From NCBI GenBank assembly GCA_028868375.1, contig JAGWUP010000015.1:16404-80403 (forward strand): a stretch of DNA of 64,000 bases. The letters are read 5' to 3'. Under the pieces are notes generated by a model. It was not told where the DNA came from, ran no database searches, and worked only from the letters and a program-made list of their open reading frames with translations. The position numbers and the translations under genes are program-made. Below, in pieces: positions 39,739 through 48,022 of this stretch (position 1 is the first letter of the stretch; each line of letters starts with the position of its first letter). The DNA comes from Elusimicrobiota bacterium (lineage in GTDB: Bacteria > Elusimicrobiota > Elusimicrobia > UBA1565 > UBA9628).

Positions 39739-41969
39739 CGCCGTGCCTTGAACTGGACGTCGAGGCCGGGCGCGGCCAGGGGAGCCTTTATAATTTTCCC
39801 TCCGCCAAACGCCACTGCGCCGTCCTCGATCGCTGCCCTTCTGGCATGAAAGTCACTCGGCAAAAAGATATACGCCGAGCCTTGCCGCGCTGAAAACGCC
39901 TTGGAAAGCCGCAAGCGAAACGCACTCTTGGCAGGCTCCCATCCTCCCACTTCGAGCTCAACGGCGCCGCACGTGAAATGCAGGTCGGTAGCGATGAGTT
40001 GGGGGACTCCGGAGAGTCTGCGCGCGCACAATAGGCGCACCCCGTGGCCCGGCACCCGCAGCGAGGCTCCTCTCGCTAAATATCCAGATGGCCTGCGCCG
40101 CCATACGTCCCAAAGAAGAACGTCAGACCCGCCGCCCACGGCTTCCCACGCCCCGCGCAGCGGCAACGCGCGAGCCCGCGCATCCCAGTTGAACAGCCCG
40201 ATCAGATGCCAGGCCGTCCCCCGCACTTTCACAGGAAGCACCCAAGTCCGCGGATCGGGGTCGTCCAGCAGCTCCAGCGGGCGCGCCGCCTTGCCGTAGG
40301 GAGGCAACAAACCATGGATGATGGAGCGTTGGTTTTCGGCAAGCTCGGCAAGCCGCGCACTCACGGTCACCGTGCCGCCACTGAGGGCTATGGCCGTCGC
40401 CCAAAAAAGAAACTCGTTCTTATTTGGGAACACGATCAAGTCGTCCGGATCGTTGATCCACCATCGCTTATGGAGAAAATAAGACGCCGCGATATTGCGA
40501 ACGCTCTCGCGCAGGCCTGATTGCCCGTCGGACCAATACGGCCTGATATCCGAGCCGACCCGCGCGGAATCGGCGAAGCCGACGCTGGCGCCCAGCGGTG
40601 CGCCGCAAGCCAAGAAACGCGCCGCCCTGGAGGCGGAACCCCTGAGCACGCGCAGCCCGTAGCGATAGGCTTCGACTCGCGTCTTGCCGCCGCGATAACG
40701 CCTCGGAGATTCCAGGCCGTCTTCCCGATCGTCCGGGTCGGGACAGAGCAGGCAACGAAGATAATCCGCCTTGAAGTATGCGATTCCACCGTCGCGGAAC
40801 TTGGCGACAAGAGTCCTGATCCTCCTGCGCGCTGCCGCAATTCCAGGATCGATACAATAGCCTCGTCCCTTGCCACCGACCCTCTTCGGGCCCCCAAACG
40901 AGTCCTGGACGAGCAGGCTGGGATGCCGTGTCAGACACCGTGAACCCGCGTTAACGGCAAAGGGGGCGATCCAGATTCCGGCGACGCGCTTGGACCGATG
41001 GATGGATTTAAGCAGGTCGTCCCAGTTGGAACGGTGGTCGGGGTGTGGATCCCAATCGCACTCAGGCCGCCTCGGAGCGATCCGCTCCTCCCAGCCGTGA
41101 TCGATCTCGAAGAAATCGAGCCGCTCCCTGAGCACGGGATCCTTGGAGACTTCCTCCAGCTCGCGCCGGATGTCATGCACGGTGAAACCATCCTGGAATG
41201 CTTCCCAGCTTCCCCAGCCGGCCTGGACGCGACGAGCGCGGATCGCACGCATGCGCAGGCCGCTCGAGCGGGCATAGTCCTCCAGGAGAACATGGCCGCC
41301 GCGCGACGAAAACCCTATCCACACGGGATCGGAGCGCAGCGGCCTGCCTGGGCGGACAGCGCTTCCTTCCGCGTACTGCATGCAATGAAACCCCGATTCA
41401 TCGAGCCGGAACCTCGTCACGAAACGCTCGGTCGCGTGCACCCCGCCGACCAATGTGGCGCCAGTCTTTTGCCAATGCAGCGCCGCAATCCACCAGCTTT
41501 CAAGAGCTGTCGAGCCGTCGAAGCGCTCCAGTCCGCACTTGGAATGCTGGCTCTCGGGCCACGCCCCGCAATAGGCAAAGCGCAGCATGGCCACCCTGTC
41601 CTGAGGCCGCGCGGGGGCGCATGAAAACACACCCAGCCTCTCGATCGCCGGAGTCCGAGACCGTGAACGCACCTGCAGCGACAACAATGCGCTGCTCTTG
41701 CCGCCGCATGACGCCGTCCAACTCAGCGCGGCGCCCTGCCAATCGCGGCCCCAAGCCGAGGCATCCCATATCGCTTCTTGCTTTGAGCGTGAGCCGCGGT
41801 GGAGCGCCGGCCGCGGCAGCATGGTCGTTGAGAGCCTGCGCCCTCCTGCCTGAAGCCAGGGCGAGAACTCCAGGCTCTGCCCGCCCGCCCCCGGGCCGCT
41901 CAGCAGCAGCGCCCCGGACTTAGACAACTCGATAACCAGCCCTTGGGCTAGGCCGCTTACGGCATCCAT
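39735..41969 (-). CDS. GH36/alpha-galactosidase-like protein
   Basis: A 744-residue protein with a beta-rich N-terminal domain (~1-260) and a TIM barrel: ERLDFFEIDHGWEERI, RVAGIWIAPFAVNAGSR, GIAYFKADYLRCLL with the nucleophile-position Asp, SARVGSDIRPYWSDG with the acid/base-position Asp, and KRWWINDPDDLIVF. These are GH36/melibiase landmarks. The C-terminal part is beta-rich. No signal peptide is seen, so it should be cytosolic, which is unusual for a glycan export operon. The start ATG at 41969 overlaps the SDR gene by 13 bases. Confidence 0.8.
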   Translation of the reverse strand: MDAVSGLAQGLVIELSKSGALLLSGPGAGGQSLEFSPWLQAGGRRLSTTMLPRPALHRGSRSKQEAIWDASAWGRDWQGAALSWTASCGGKSSALLSLQVRSRSRTPAIERLGVFSCAPARPQDRVAMLRFAYCGAWPESQHSKCGLERFDGSTALESWWIAALHWQKTGATLVGGVHATERFVTRFRLDESGFHCMQYAEGSAVRPGRPLRSDPVWIGFSSRGGHVLLEDYARSSGLRMRAIRARRVQAGWGSWEAFQDGFTVHDIRRELEEVSKDPVLRERLDFFEIDHGWEERIAPRRPECDWDPHPDHRSNWDDLLKSIHRSKRVAGIWIAPFAVNAGSRCLTRHPSLLVQDSFGGPKRVGGKGRGYCIDPGIAAARRRIRTLVAKFRDGGIAYFKADYLRCLLCPDPDDREDGLESPRRYRGGKTRVEAYRYGLRVLRGSASRAARFLACGAPLGASVGFADSARVGSDIRPYWSDGQSGLRESVRNIAASYFLHKRWWINDPDDLIVFPNKNEFLFWATAIALSGGTVTVSARLAELAENQRSIIHGLLPPYGKAARPLELLDDPDPRTWVLPVKVRGTAWHLIGLFNWDARARALPLRGAWEAVGGGSDVLLWDVWRRRPSGYLARGASLRVPGHGVRLLCARRLSGVPQLIATDLHFTCGAVELEVGGWEPAKSAFRLRLSKAFSARQGSAYIFLPSDFHARRAAIEDGAVAFGGGKIIKAPLAAPGLDVQFKARR

Positions 41970-42700
41970 AAGCCTCCGGTAACTGGGAGGGTGATGCCTG
42001 TGATGTAGGATGACGCCGATCGCCCGAGAAAAGCAACTGCGTCGGCAACCTCGGCCGCCGTTCCCTTCCTGCGCAACGGGATGCGGCCGACCAGGTCCGC
42101 GGCGGCCTTCGTGGGAAATCGCCGTGTGAGGTCGGTGTCGATCACCCCGGGAGCAACGCAATTCGCGCGTACGCCGTAGGGCGCCCCTTCTTTTGCGAGA
42201 ATCTTCGCCATCGTGGGAAGACTCGCCTTGGAAAGGGAATAATGCGCTCCTATCAGAAATCCGCCCGTCGACCCCGCCTGTGACCCCACGAGAACGATCG
42301 CGCCTCCGCGCTGTCGCTGCATAGTCTTGAGCGCCTCTCGAGCGCAGAAGAAGACGCCCTTAAGATTAAGGTCCATCAAGCGGCTCCAATCCCGCTCGGA
42401 GATGCGGTGGATCGTCCTCATCTCGGCCGCCCCGGCGTTGGCTACCAGGATATCGAGCCCCCCCCATCTCCGGACGACCTGCCTGACCAGCGCGCGGGCG
42501 CGCTGAGCCGACGCAAGGTCCTCCCGCAGGCACCAGACCTCGGCGCCGGCCGCCGCCACCTGCCTGGCCGTCTCCTCGGCTTGAGCCCGATTCGAACGAT
42601 ATGTGAACGCGATTCGGCGCCCCGCAGCGGCCAACCGCGTCACGCAGGCGCTGCCAATACCGCGAGACCCTCCCGTCACCAGAATGGACTCGGGCCTCAC
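41957..42700 (-). CDS. Short-chain dehydrogenase/reductase (FabG/PhaB-like)
   Basis: A 247-residue classical SDR. ILVTGGSRGIGSACVTRLAA gives the cofactor loop; LVANAGAAE; catalytic Ser in IVLVGSQAG; Tyr-X-X-X-Lys in HYSLSKAS; C-terminal YITGITLPVTGGLWMP is FabG-like. The best start is GTG at 42700, overlapping the CoA-transferase stop (GTGA). Right behind an acyl-CoA transferase it could reduce a 3-ketoacyl-CoA, or it may act on a sugar; sequence does not decide. Confidence 0.88.
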   Translation of the reverse strand: MRPESILVTGGSRGIGSACVTRLAAAGRRIAFTYRSNRAQAEETARQVAAAGAEVWCLREDLASAQRARALVRQVVRRWGGLDILVANAGAAEMRTIHRISERDWSRLMDLNLKGVFFCAREALKTMQRQRGGAIVLVGSQAGSTGGFLIGAHYSLSKASLPTMAKILAKEGAPYGVRANCVAPGVIDTDLTRRFPTKAAADLVGRIPLRRKGTAAEVADAVAFLGRSASSYITGITLPVTGGLWMP

Positions 42701-44238
42701 GAAAAGCACCTCGCCGGCATCAAGGCAGGCTCGCGCGGAATGCTTGGCTTGAAGTCCATCTCGGCGAGCACATCGCGCCGGATATCGATCCCGTCGGCAA
42801 CTTCACGGAGCTCAAAGCGCCCTTCGCGCAACTCCAGGACGCAGCGCTCCGTGATCACTAGAACCCTCTGTCCCAGAATACGCGCTTGCTCGCCGCTAGA
42901 AGTGATTTGCTCGACAGCAGAGAGGAACTTTCTATAGCGCCCTTGCCGCGCGATCCTCAGCCCCCGGTCGGACAGCTCGATCTTCAATCCCCCTGAATTG
43001 AAAGTTCCGCAATAGACGACTTTCTTGGTCCGGCGCGTGATGTCGATGAAGCCTCCGCAGCCCACGAGCTGGCCGGAGAAACGACTCACGTTGACGTTCC
43101 CGGCCGCGTCGATTTGCGCGAAGCCCAAGAACGTTGCGTCCAGGCCGCCGCCGTCGTAAAAGGTAAATTGGTCGTCGGCGCGGATGATGGCCTCCGGGTT
43201 CGTACAGACCCCGAAATCCGGCTGCGTTTCCGGAACGCCGCCGTTGACGCCGGATTCCAAGCTTAAATGAACGGACGCAAGTCGCCCCTCCTCCGCGAGG
43301 ACGGCTCCTATGCCCTCGGGTATCCCCGATCCCAGGTTAATGACCTCCCCGCCCTTCAATTCCATCGCGGCACGGCGCGCGATGACCTTGCGCTCGCCGG
43401 GCTTGAGCGGCTCGATCTGGCTGGCGGGCTTGCGCTCCTCGCCGCAGAAAGCGGGATCGAATTGGCATGCCAAGGTCTGGGGGTGATTCCGAACGGGATC
43501 CTCGCATACGACGATGGCGTCCACTAGATAGCCCGGGAGTTCGACGTCTTTCGGATGGAGCGCCCCGTCGTCCACGCGGCGCTCCACCTGGACTATAACC
43601 TTCCCGCCCGAGTTCTTGACGGCCATGGCCAACGGCAGCGTCTCAAGCTTGACCGCTTCGCGCCCCATCGCTATGTTGCCCCGGGAATCAGCCGCCGTGC
43701 CCCGAATGAGCGCGGCCTGAATCGGGAAACTGCGGTAAAAAAGCCACTCCCTTCCAGAGATATGGATCACTTCGACGATATCATCCTTCGTCCTCGAGTT
43801 GAGACGGCCGCCGTCGATCCGCGGATCGACGAACGTCCCTGTCCCGATATCCGAGACATGCCCGGGCTGGCCCGCCGCGATCGCATGGTAGAGCCGCGTG
43901 ATCTGACCCTGCGGAAGGTTGTAGGCCTCCAGCTGCTCATCCATGATCAACCGCGTCAGTTTGGGGGTAACCCCGAAAAAGCCTCCGATCGCCCGCTTGA
44001 GCAGGCCCGGCCGCGCCAAGTGATCGAGGCCGCGGCTGTCACTGTCTCCCTGGGCGCTGGAGAAAACAATCGTGATGTTTTGCGGCTGTTGCCGCTGCGC
44101 GTGGCGCTGGCCGAGCGCCTTCAGTATTTCCTCCGGTGAGCCTGCGAAACGAAAACCCGTGACGGCCACCGTGGATCCGTCGTCGATGAGCTGGGCTGCC
44201 GCTTCGGCGGAACAGAAACGATCGGACACGGTGCTCAT
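42697..44238 (-). CDS. Acyl-CoA:acetate/propionate CoA-transferase (Pct/YdiF family)
   Basis: A 513-residue single-chain CoA-transferase with both halves fused. The N-terminal half has ALGQRHAQRQQPQNITIVFS and a family block near SDIGTGTFVDPRIDGGRLNS. The C-terminal half has VINLGSGIPEGIGAVLAEEG and the catalytic Glu in HLSLESGVNGGVPETQPDFG. The family transfers CoA between short carboxylates. It is out of place in a glycan cluster; it is coupled to a NeuD-type acyltransferase (ATGA) and to the SDR (GTGA). Confidence 0.9.
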   Translation of the reverse strand: MSTVSDRFCSAEAAAQLIDDGSTVAVTGFRFAGSPEEILKALGQRHAQRQQPQNITIVFSSAQGDSDSRGLDHLARPGLLKRAIGGFFGVTPKLTRLIMDEQLEAYNLPQGQITRLYHAIAAGQPGHVSDIGTGTFVDPRIDGGRLNSRTKDDIVEVIHISGREWLFYRSFPIQAALIRGTAADSRGNIAMGREAVKLETLPLAMAVKNSGGKVIVQVERRVDDGALHPKDVELPGYLVDAIVVCEDPVRNHPQTLACQFDPAFCGEERKPASQIEPLKPGERKVIARRAAMELKGGEVINLGSGIPEGIGAVLAEEGRLASVHLSLESGVNGGVPETQPDFGVCTNPEAIIRADDQFTFYDGGGLDATFLGFAQIDAAGNVNVSRFSGQLVGCGGFIDITRRTKKVVYCGTFNSGGLKIELSDRGLRIARQGRYRKFLSAVEQITSSGEQARILGQRVLVITERCVLELREGRFELREVADGIDIRRDVLAEMDFKPSIPREPALMPARCFS

Positions 44239-44903
44239 CGGACAAGGGTCTCCCCCGCGCCAAGCAAGCGGCTGACCTTGGCCGGGTTGCCGAAGGCGAC
44301 GGCGCCATCGGGAATATCCTTGACGACCACGGAACCGACCCCGACGACGCTTGACGCCCCCACATTGACGCCCGGGCGCAGGGCGGCGCCAACTCCTATG
44401 ACGGCCAAGGAGCCGACGGTCACCTCCCCGCCGAACGTGACCCCCCCGGCGATCAGCGCGAAATCGCCGATCGCGCAATGATGAGCGACCACGGAGCCGC
44501 CGCCGAGAAAGACCCCGTCGCCTATCACGGCCTCGGGGTGGATGGCGACCCCCATCTCGATGACGCAACCACGACCGAGCGAACGGGGAGAGTCGATCAG
44601 CGCAGCCGGATGGACGGCGTTGATCAATTCCAGCCCGAGAGCGGCGATCCTGGCCGTCAGTTCTTTCCTCGCCGCGTTGCCGCCGACGGCGACGATGGCG
44701 CCTGCCGCACCCCCAGCGCATGGCCGGCGGGCGGCATCCACGCCCCCAAGAATCGGCAGGCCGCAATGCAGCCGGCCTTGCTTCGCGGGATCCTCGTCCA
44801 GGAAGCCGACGACCTCGATCCCGCTTTGATGCTTAAGGATATGGAAGGCTTGAACGCCGTTCTGGCCCGCCCCAATGATGACGACCTTCTTGCGCGCGCT
44901 CAC
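44235..44903 (-). CDS. NeuD/PglD-type sugar O/N-acyltransferase (hexapeptide repeat)
   Basis: A 222-residue protein with an N-terminal Rossmann-like PglD domain (KKVVIIGAGQNGVQAFHILK, VVGFLDEDPAKQG) and a C-terminal left-handed beta-helix of hexapeptide repeats (GRGCVIEMGVAIHPEAVIGD, VAHHCAIGDFALIAGGVTFG). The catalytic His of PglD fits AHHCAIGD. It uses an acyl-CoA to acylate an amino sugar; in PglD this is N4-acetylation of UDP-4-amino sugar. Its neighbours suggest that the acyl donor may not be plain acetyl-CoA. Confidence 0.88.
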   Translation of the reverse strand: MSARKKVVIIGAGQNGVQAFHILKHQSGIEVVGFLDEDPAKQGRLHCGLPILGGVDAARRPCAGGAAGAIVAVGGNAARKELTARIAALGLELINAVHPAALIDSPRSLGRGCVIEMGVAIHPEAVIGDGVFLGGGSVVAHHCAIGDFALIAGGVTFGGEVTVGSLAVIGVGAALRPGVNVGASSVVGVGSVVVKDIPDGAVAFGNPAKVSRLLGAGETLVR

Positions 44904-45535
44904 AGGAATACCGCCACGCGCAGACCCTTGGCCTTAGCGGGTTCGAGCCTCGCTAAAACGGCTTTTTCAAAGGCGCAGGTCGTGATCAAGACCGTGTCGA
45001 CGCGCTCCGGCGAGAGCGCGGAGGGAGGCTCAATCTCCATATCGTGGAACTTGGAGCCCCATTTGGAGTCGTCGTCGTCGACGACCATGCCTAAAGAGAG
45101 ACCCGTGCCCTCCAACGCCGAGTGGGCCACCTCCGCCGTCTCGCTTGCCGGATAAAACGCCACGCGACGGGCACCCTGAGCGTAGAGTTCGACGAGCTTA
45201 AGGCGGAGCAGTTGCCGCGCCATGCCGCTCAAGCGAAGCAGCTCCTGGAAGTAGTCGACCAAGAGGTATCTCAAGCGCTGCTGCCCGGCGGCGTTTAGGC
45301 GATATTCGTGGCGGTAAACCCCGCATTCCAGGCGCTCCAACCAGCCGCTCTCGACCAGGGTGTCCAAGAAAGCGGCTCCAAGATCTCCTCTCCAGCCGTC
45401 GGCGCCGGGGGTTCTTTGTGGGTCGATGCCGAGAACGCCCAGTGATCGTATCTCAAGCAACGCGGACAACTCCTGCAGGGCCGGCCGCGGCCTTAGAAAA
45501 TGAATTTGCATCGGGTCGAACAAGGGCGTGCTCAT
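44900..45535 (-). CDS. Winged-helix protein fused to a PglD-like Rossmann domain, unknown role
   Basis: A 211-residue protein from ATG 45535; a TTG at 45544 that overlaps the upstream stop (TTGA) is the alternative. Residues ~15-95 look like a winged helix (FLDTLVESGWLERLECGVYR, HEYRLNAAGQQRLRYLLVDY). From ~110 on, RRVAFYPASETAEVAHSALE, LSLGMVVDDDDSKWGSKFHD and VDTVLITTCAFEKAVLARLE resemble the nucleotide-sugar/CoA-binding N-domain of PglD-like proteins. It directly precedes the PglD-type gene (4-base overlap). A sensor-regulator of the locus or a protein partner of the acyltransferase are both possible; neither is shown. Confidence 0.6.
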   Translation of the reverse strand: MSTPLFDPMQIHFLRPRPALQELSALLEIRSLGVLGIDPQRTPGADGWRGDLGAAFLDTLVESGWLERLECGVYRHEYRLNAAGQQRLRYLLVDYFQELLRLSGMARQLLRLKLVELYAQGARRVAFYPASETAEVAHSALEGTGLSLGMVVDDDDSKWGSKFHDMEIEPPSALSPERVDTVLITTCAFEKAVLARLEPAKAKGLRVAVFL

Positions 45536-45540
45536 GGCGT

Positions 45541-46146
45541 TCAAAGGGCGTCTCGCTGCTGAAGGATCGAATAAATTCCTTTGCCGGCGGCTATGACGAT
45601 CAGGGTCTTCATTGTGATCTTAAAATCCAACCACAGGGAAAACTCGTCAATATACTGGAGATCCTTCTCTATTCTGACTTCCCAAGGTATGTCATTGCGG
45701 CCGTTGACCTGGGCCCAGCCGGTCAGCCCCGGGCGCACGGAAAGCCTGCGCCACTGCCGTTGGTTCAGGTGCTCGGCATGGATCGGCAGCAGCGGGCGCG
45801 GCCCGATGAGGCTCATGTCTCCCGCCAGCACGTTCCACAATTGGGGCAGCTCGTCTGCGCTCCAACGACGCAGCCAGCGGCCGATCGTCGTGATCCGCCC
45901 GTCGCCCGGGACCATCCGCCGATCCGAGCCCGCCCGTGACGCGTCCTCCCGCATCGTCCTGAACTTCGCCATCAGGAATCGCTTCCCATCCTTGCCGACG
46001 CGAGTATCCCAAAAAAAGACCGGACCGGCCGAGGTCAATTTGATCACAACGGCGACGACCGCGAAAAACGGAGCGAGCAGCGCCAGCGCGCTGATCCCGG
46101 CAACGACATCCAGCGCTCTCTTAATGCCCCATTGCATGGTCTTCAT
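45541..46146 (-). CDS. Polyprenyl-phosphate sugar-1-phosphate transferase (PglC/WcaJ C-domain type)
   Basis: A 201-residue monotopic transferase with one N-terminal re-entrant hydrophobic helix (RALDVVAGISALALLAPFFA). GPVFFWDTRVGKDGKRFLMA, KFRTMREDAS, RWSADELPQLWNVLAGDMSLIGPRPL and RPGLTGWAQVNGRND are the Bac_transf signature. It starts glycan assembly by placing a phospho-sugar on undecaprenyl phosphate. Its minimal length equals PglC, fitting a bacillosamine-like first sugar. The 5' end overlaps the epimerase by 26 bases. Confidence 0.94.
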   Translation of the reverse strand: MKTMQWGIKRALDVVAGISALALLAPFFAVVAVVIKLTSAGPVFFWDTRVGKDGKRFLMAKFRTMREDASRAGSDRRMVPGDGRITTIGRWLRRWSADELPQLWNVLAGDMSLIGPRPLLPIHAEHLNQRQWRRLSVRPGLTGWAQVNGRNDIPWEVRIEKDLQYIDEFSLWLDFKITMKTLIVIAAGKGIYSILQQRDAL

Positions 46147-47110
46147 AGAAACACCGCGTCTTTCGCAATCCCTCAGCCAGCGTCGTGGCCGGCCCGAGCC
46201 GCAGGAGCCGCCGGGCCTTCGTGATGTCGACGATGAAGTCGCCTGTCTCCATCTGCTGCTCCGCCGCAGGCCACTCTACATGCTCGATCCGGCCCTTGCC
46301 GGCCGTCGCTATCGCCGCCGCCGCGATCTCGCGCAAAGCCGCCGTCTGACCTGATCCCGCGTTGAATATCTGGCCCGCGGCGGCCGGCGTCGTGGCCGCG
46401 GCAAGAAAGGCATCGACCAAATCGTCGATGAAAATCACATCGCGCTTCTGGCCGCCGTCCCCGTAGATTCGAATCACGCCGCCTTCCATCGCAAGCCGGA
46501 GAAACCAATTCACGATCCCGTAACGCCCGTTTTGGACGTTCTGCCTGGGCCCGTAAGGATTGGTGATCCTCAAGACGGCGGTATGGATACCGAAGGATCT
46601 CCAATAGAGCTGGTGGTATCTCTCCGCCGTCAGCTTATGGATGCCGTACAAGGTCAGGGGATCCGGAGATGCCGTCTCCGAAACTGGCGCCGACGGTTGC
46701 CGCCCGTAAACCAGCCTCGAGCTGGCGAAAACGACGCGGGCGCCGGAATTAACGCTGCGGCAGGCCTCGAGAAGGCTGAGATGGCCGGCGCAGCTGATAT
46801 CGAGATCGAGGAAGGGATTGGCGAGGCTTTCCCTGTAATTCACCTGGCCCGCGAGATTGAATATGAAATCCTGGCCAGCGACAAGCCGCCTGAGCAGATC
46901 CCGATCCCTAATATCTCCGTAGAAGACGCCGACCTTGTCCTCGATGCCGCGGATATTGAGCGGCGTCCCGCCGTTGTTCGCCAAAAGCACGTCGAGCAAG
47001 CTCACCTGCGCTCCCAGCGCCACCAGCCTGTGCGCGATGCTCGATCCGATAAAGCCCAGACCACCGGTGATCAGCACGCGTCGTTCGCCAAAAGCCGCCG
47101 CGTCGATCAC
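46121..47110 (-). CDS. NAD-dependent nucleotide-sugar epimerase/dehydratase (extended SDR)
   Basis: A 329-residue extended SDR. RRVLITGGLGFIGSSIAHRL gives the NAD loop; FNLAGQVNYRESLANPFLDL; VFASSRLVYGRQ; catalytic Tyr-X-X-X-Lys in LTLYGIHKLTAERY; RITNPYGPRQNVQNGRYGIV. It is in the UDP-glucose 4-epimerase/dTDP-glucose dehydratase group; the exact sugar is unknown. GTG start overlaps the methyltransferase stop (GTGA). Confidence 0.88.
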   Translation of the reverse strand: MIDAAAFGERRVLITGGLGFIGSSIAHRLVALGAQVSLLDVLLANNGGTPLNIRGIEDKVGVFYGDIRDRDLLRRLVAGQDFIFNLAGQVNYRESLANPFLDLDISCAGHLSLLEACRSVNSGARVVFASSRLVYGRQPSAPVSETASPDPLTLYGIHKLTAERYHQLYWRSFGIHTAVLRITNPYGPRQNVQNGRYGIVNWFLRLAMEGGVIRIYGDGGQKRDVIFIDDLVDAFLAAATTPAAAGQIFNAGSGQTAALREIAAAAIATAGKGRIEHVEWPAAEQQMETGDFIVDITKARRLLRLGPATTLAEGLRKTRCFYEDHAMGH

Positions 47111-48021
47111 CACGGCTTGGCACCGAGGAAAAACAGGGCTCCAGACAGCATGTGGGAACGCTTCGAGCGAGCATACAAAATATCGAGATACTTCAGGGGC
47201 AGCGTCGCCCACCCCGCGATCCACTTGGAACCCCAGTAGAGCAAGCTCGAATCGAAGGCCGTCCCCGGCGTCTCGGTAAGCAAATCGCAGAGCGCCGACC
47301 CTGGACCGGACAACACGCCGCCGTCCAGCTTCGAGAAATCCCTCGTCAGATGCTCGAGCCCATGCAACGTGAAGCGATAGAAATCATCGGGATCATAGTG
47401 GAAATGTTGCAGGAACGGCACCTCGACATACGCGATCCCTCCGGGACGAAGCACGCGGAAGGCCTCCCGAAGCAAAGCGTAAGGCTCGGGCACATGTTCG
47501 AGAACGCCTTGCAGCAATACTCCTTCAACGGAAGCGTCCTTGAAAGGCAACTCCTTGCCGTCGGCCGCCACCGATACGCCAGGAGACGGCTGGATATCAA
47601 GGCAGATCGAGCGCGCGCGCAAAACTTCCGGCAGGCCGGAGAGATTCTTCTCCTCGAGCCCGCCACCGATGTCAAGCAGTGCCGGGCAGGGGAAGCGTTC
47701 GGCAAGCAGCCCCGCCATCCGAGCCCTCTGCCTGGCCCCCGCGGGATCGCGAAAGGGATGGGGCGGACGCATCCAACGCGCCAGGGACTCAAGCCAGGGG
47801 AAACGAGCCAACTGGGAGCGCATCCTCCTATTCTCTGCTTGCCCCTTCGAATCTTCGATGCGAGACAACGACTCTTGAGTGAAGAGCAGCGGCACGCCGT
47901 CGACGAGCGGATAGCGATGGCCGGAACGACAGCAGACGGAATCCGAGTCGCCGTCCGCGCGCGCCAACCCAAGTCGGCAGCGGGGACAAACCAGCAACGT
48001 CAGCAGCTCGCTGGTATTCAT
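47107..48021 (-). CDS. Class I methyltransferase with N-terminal Trm112-like zinc ribbon
   Basis: A 304-residue protein. The N-terminus has a zinc-ribbon-like LLTLLVCPRCRLGLARADGD with a second Cys-Cys pair in VCCRSGHRYPLVDGVPLLF. The SAM domain follows: ALLDIGGGLEEKN, ICLDIQPSPGVSVAADGKEL, VLLQGVLEHVPEPYALLREA, FRVLRPGGIAYVEVPFLQHF. Such Trm112-ribbon methyltransferases are common in glycan clusters; the acceptor is presumed to be a sugar. Start ATG at 48021 lies one base after the dehydrogenase stop. Confidence 0.85.
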   Translation of the reverse strand: MNTSELLTLLVCPRCRLGLARADGDSDSVCCRSGHRYPLVDGVPLLFTQESLSRIEDSKGQAENRRMRSQLARFPWLESLARWMRPPHPFRDPAGARQRARMAGLLAERFPCPALLDIGGGLEEKNLSGLPEVLRARSICLDIQPSPGVSVAADGKELPFKDASVEGVLLQGVLEHVPEPYALLREAFRVLRPGGIAYVEVPFLQHFHYDPDDFYRFTLHGLEHLTRDFSKLDGGVLSGPGSALCDLLTETPGTAFDSSLLYWGSKWIAGWATLPLKYLDILYARSKRSHMLSGALFFLGAKPW

Positions 48022-48022
48022 C

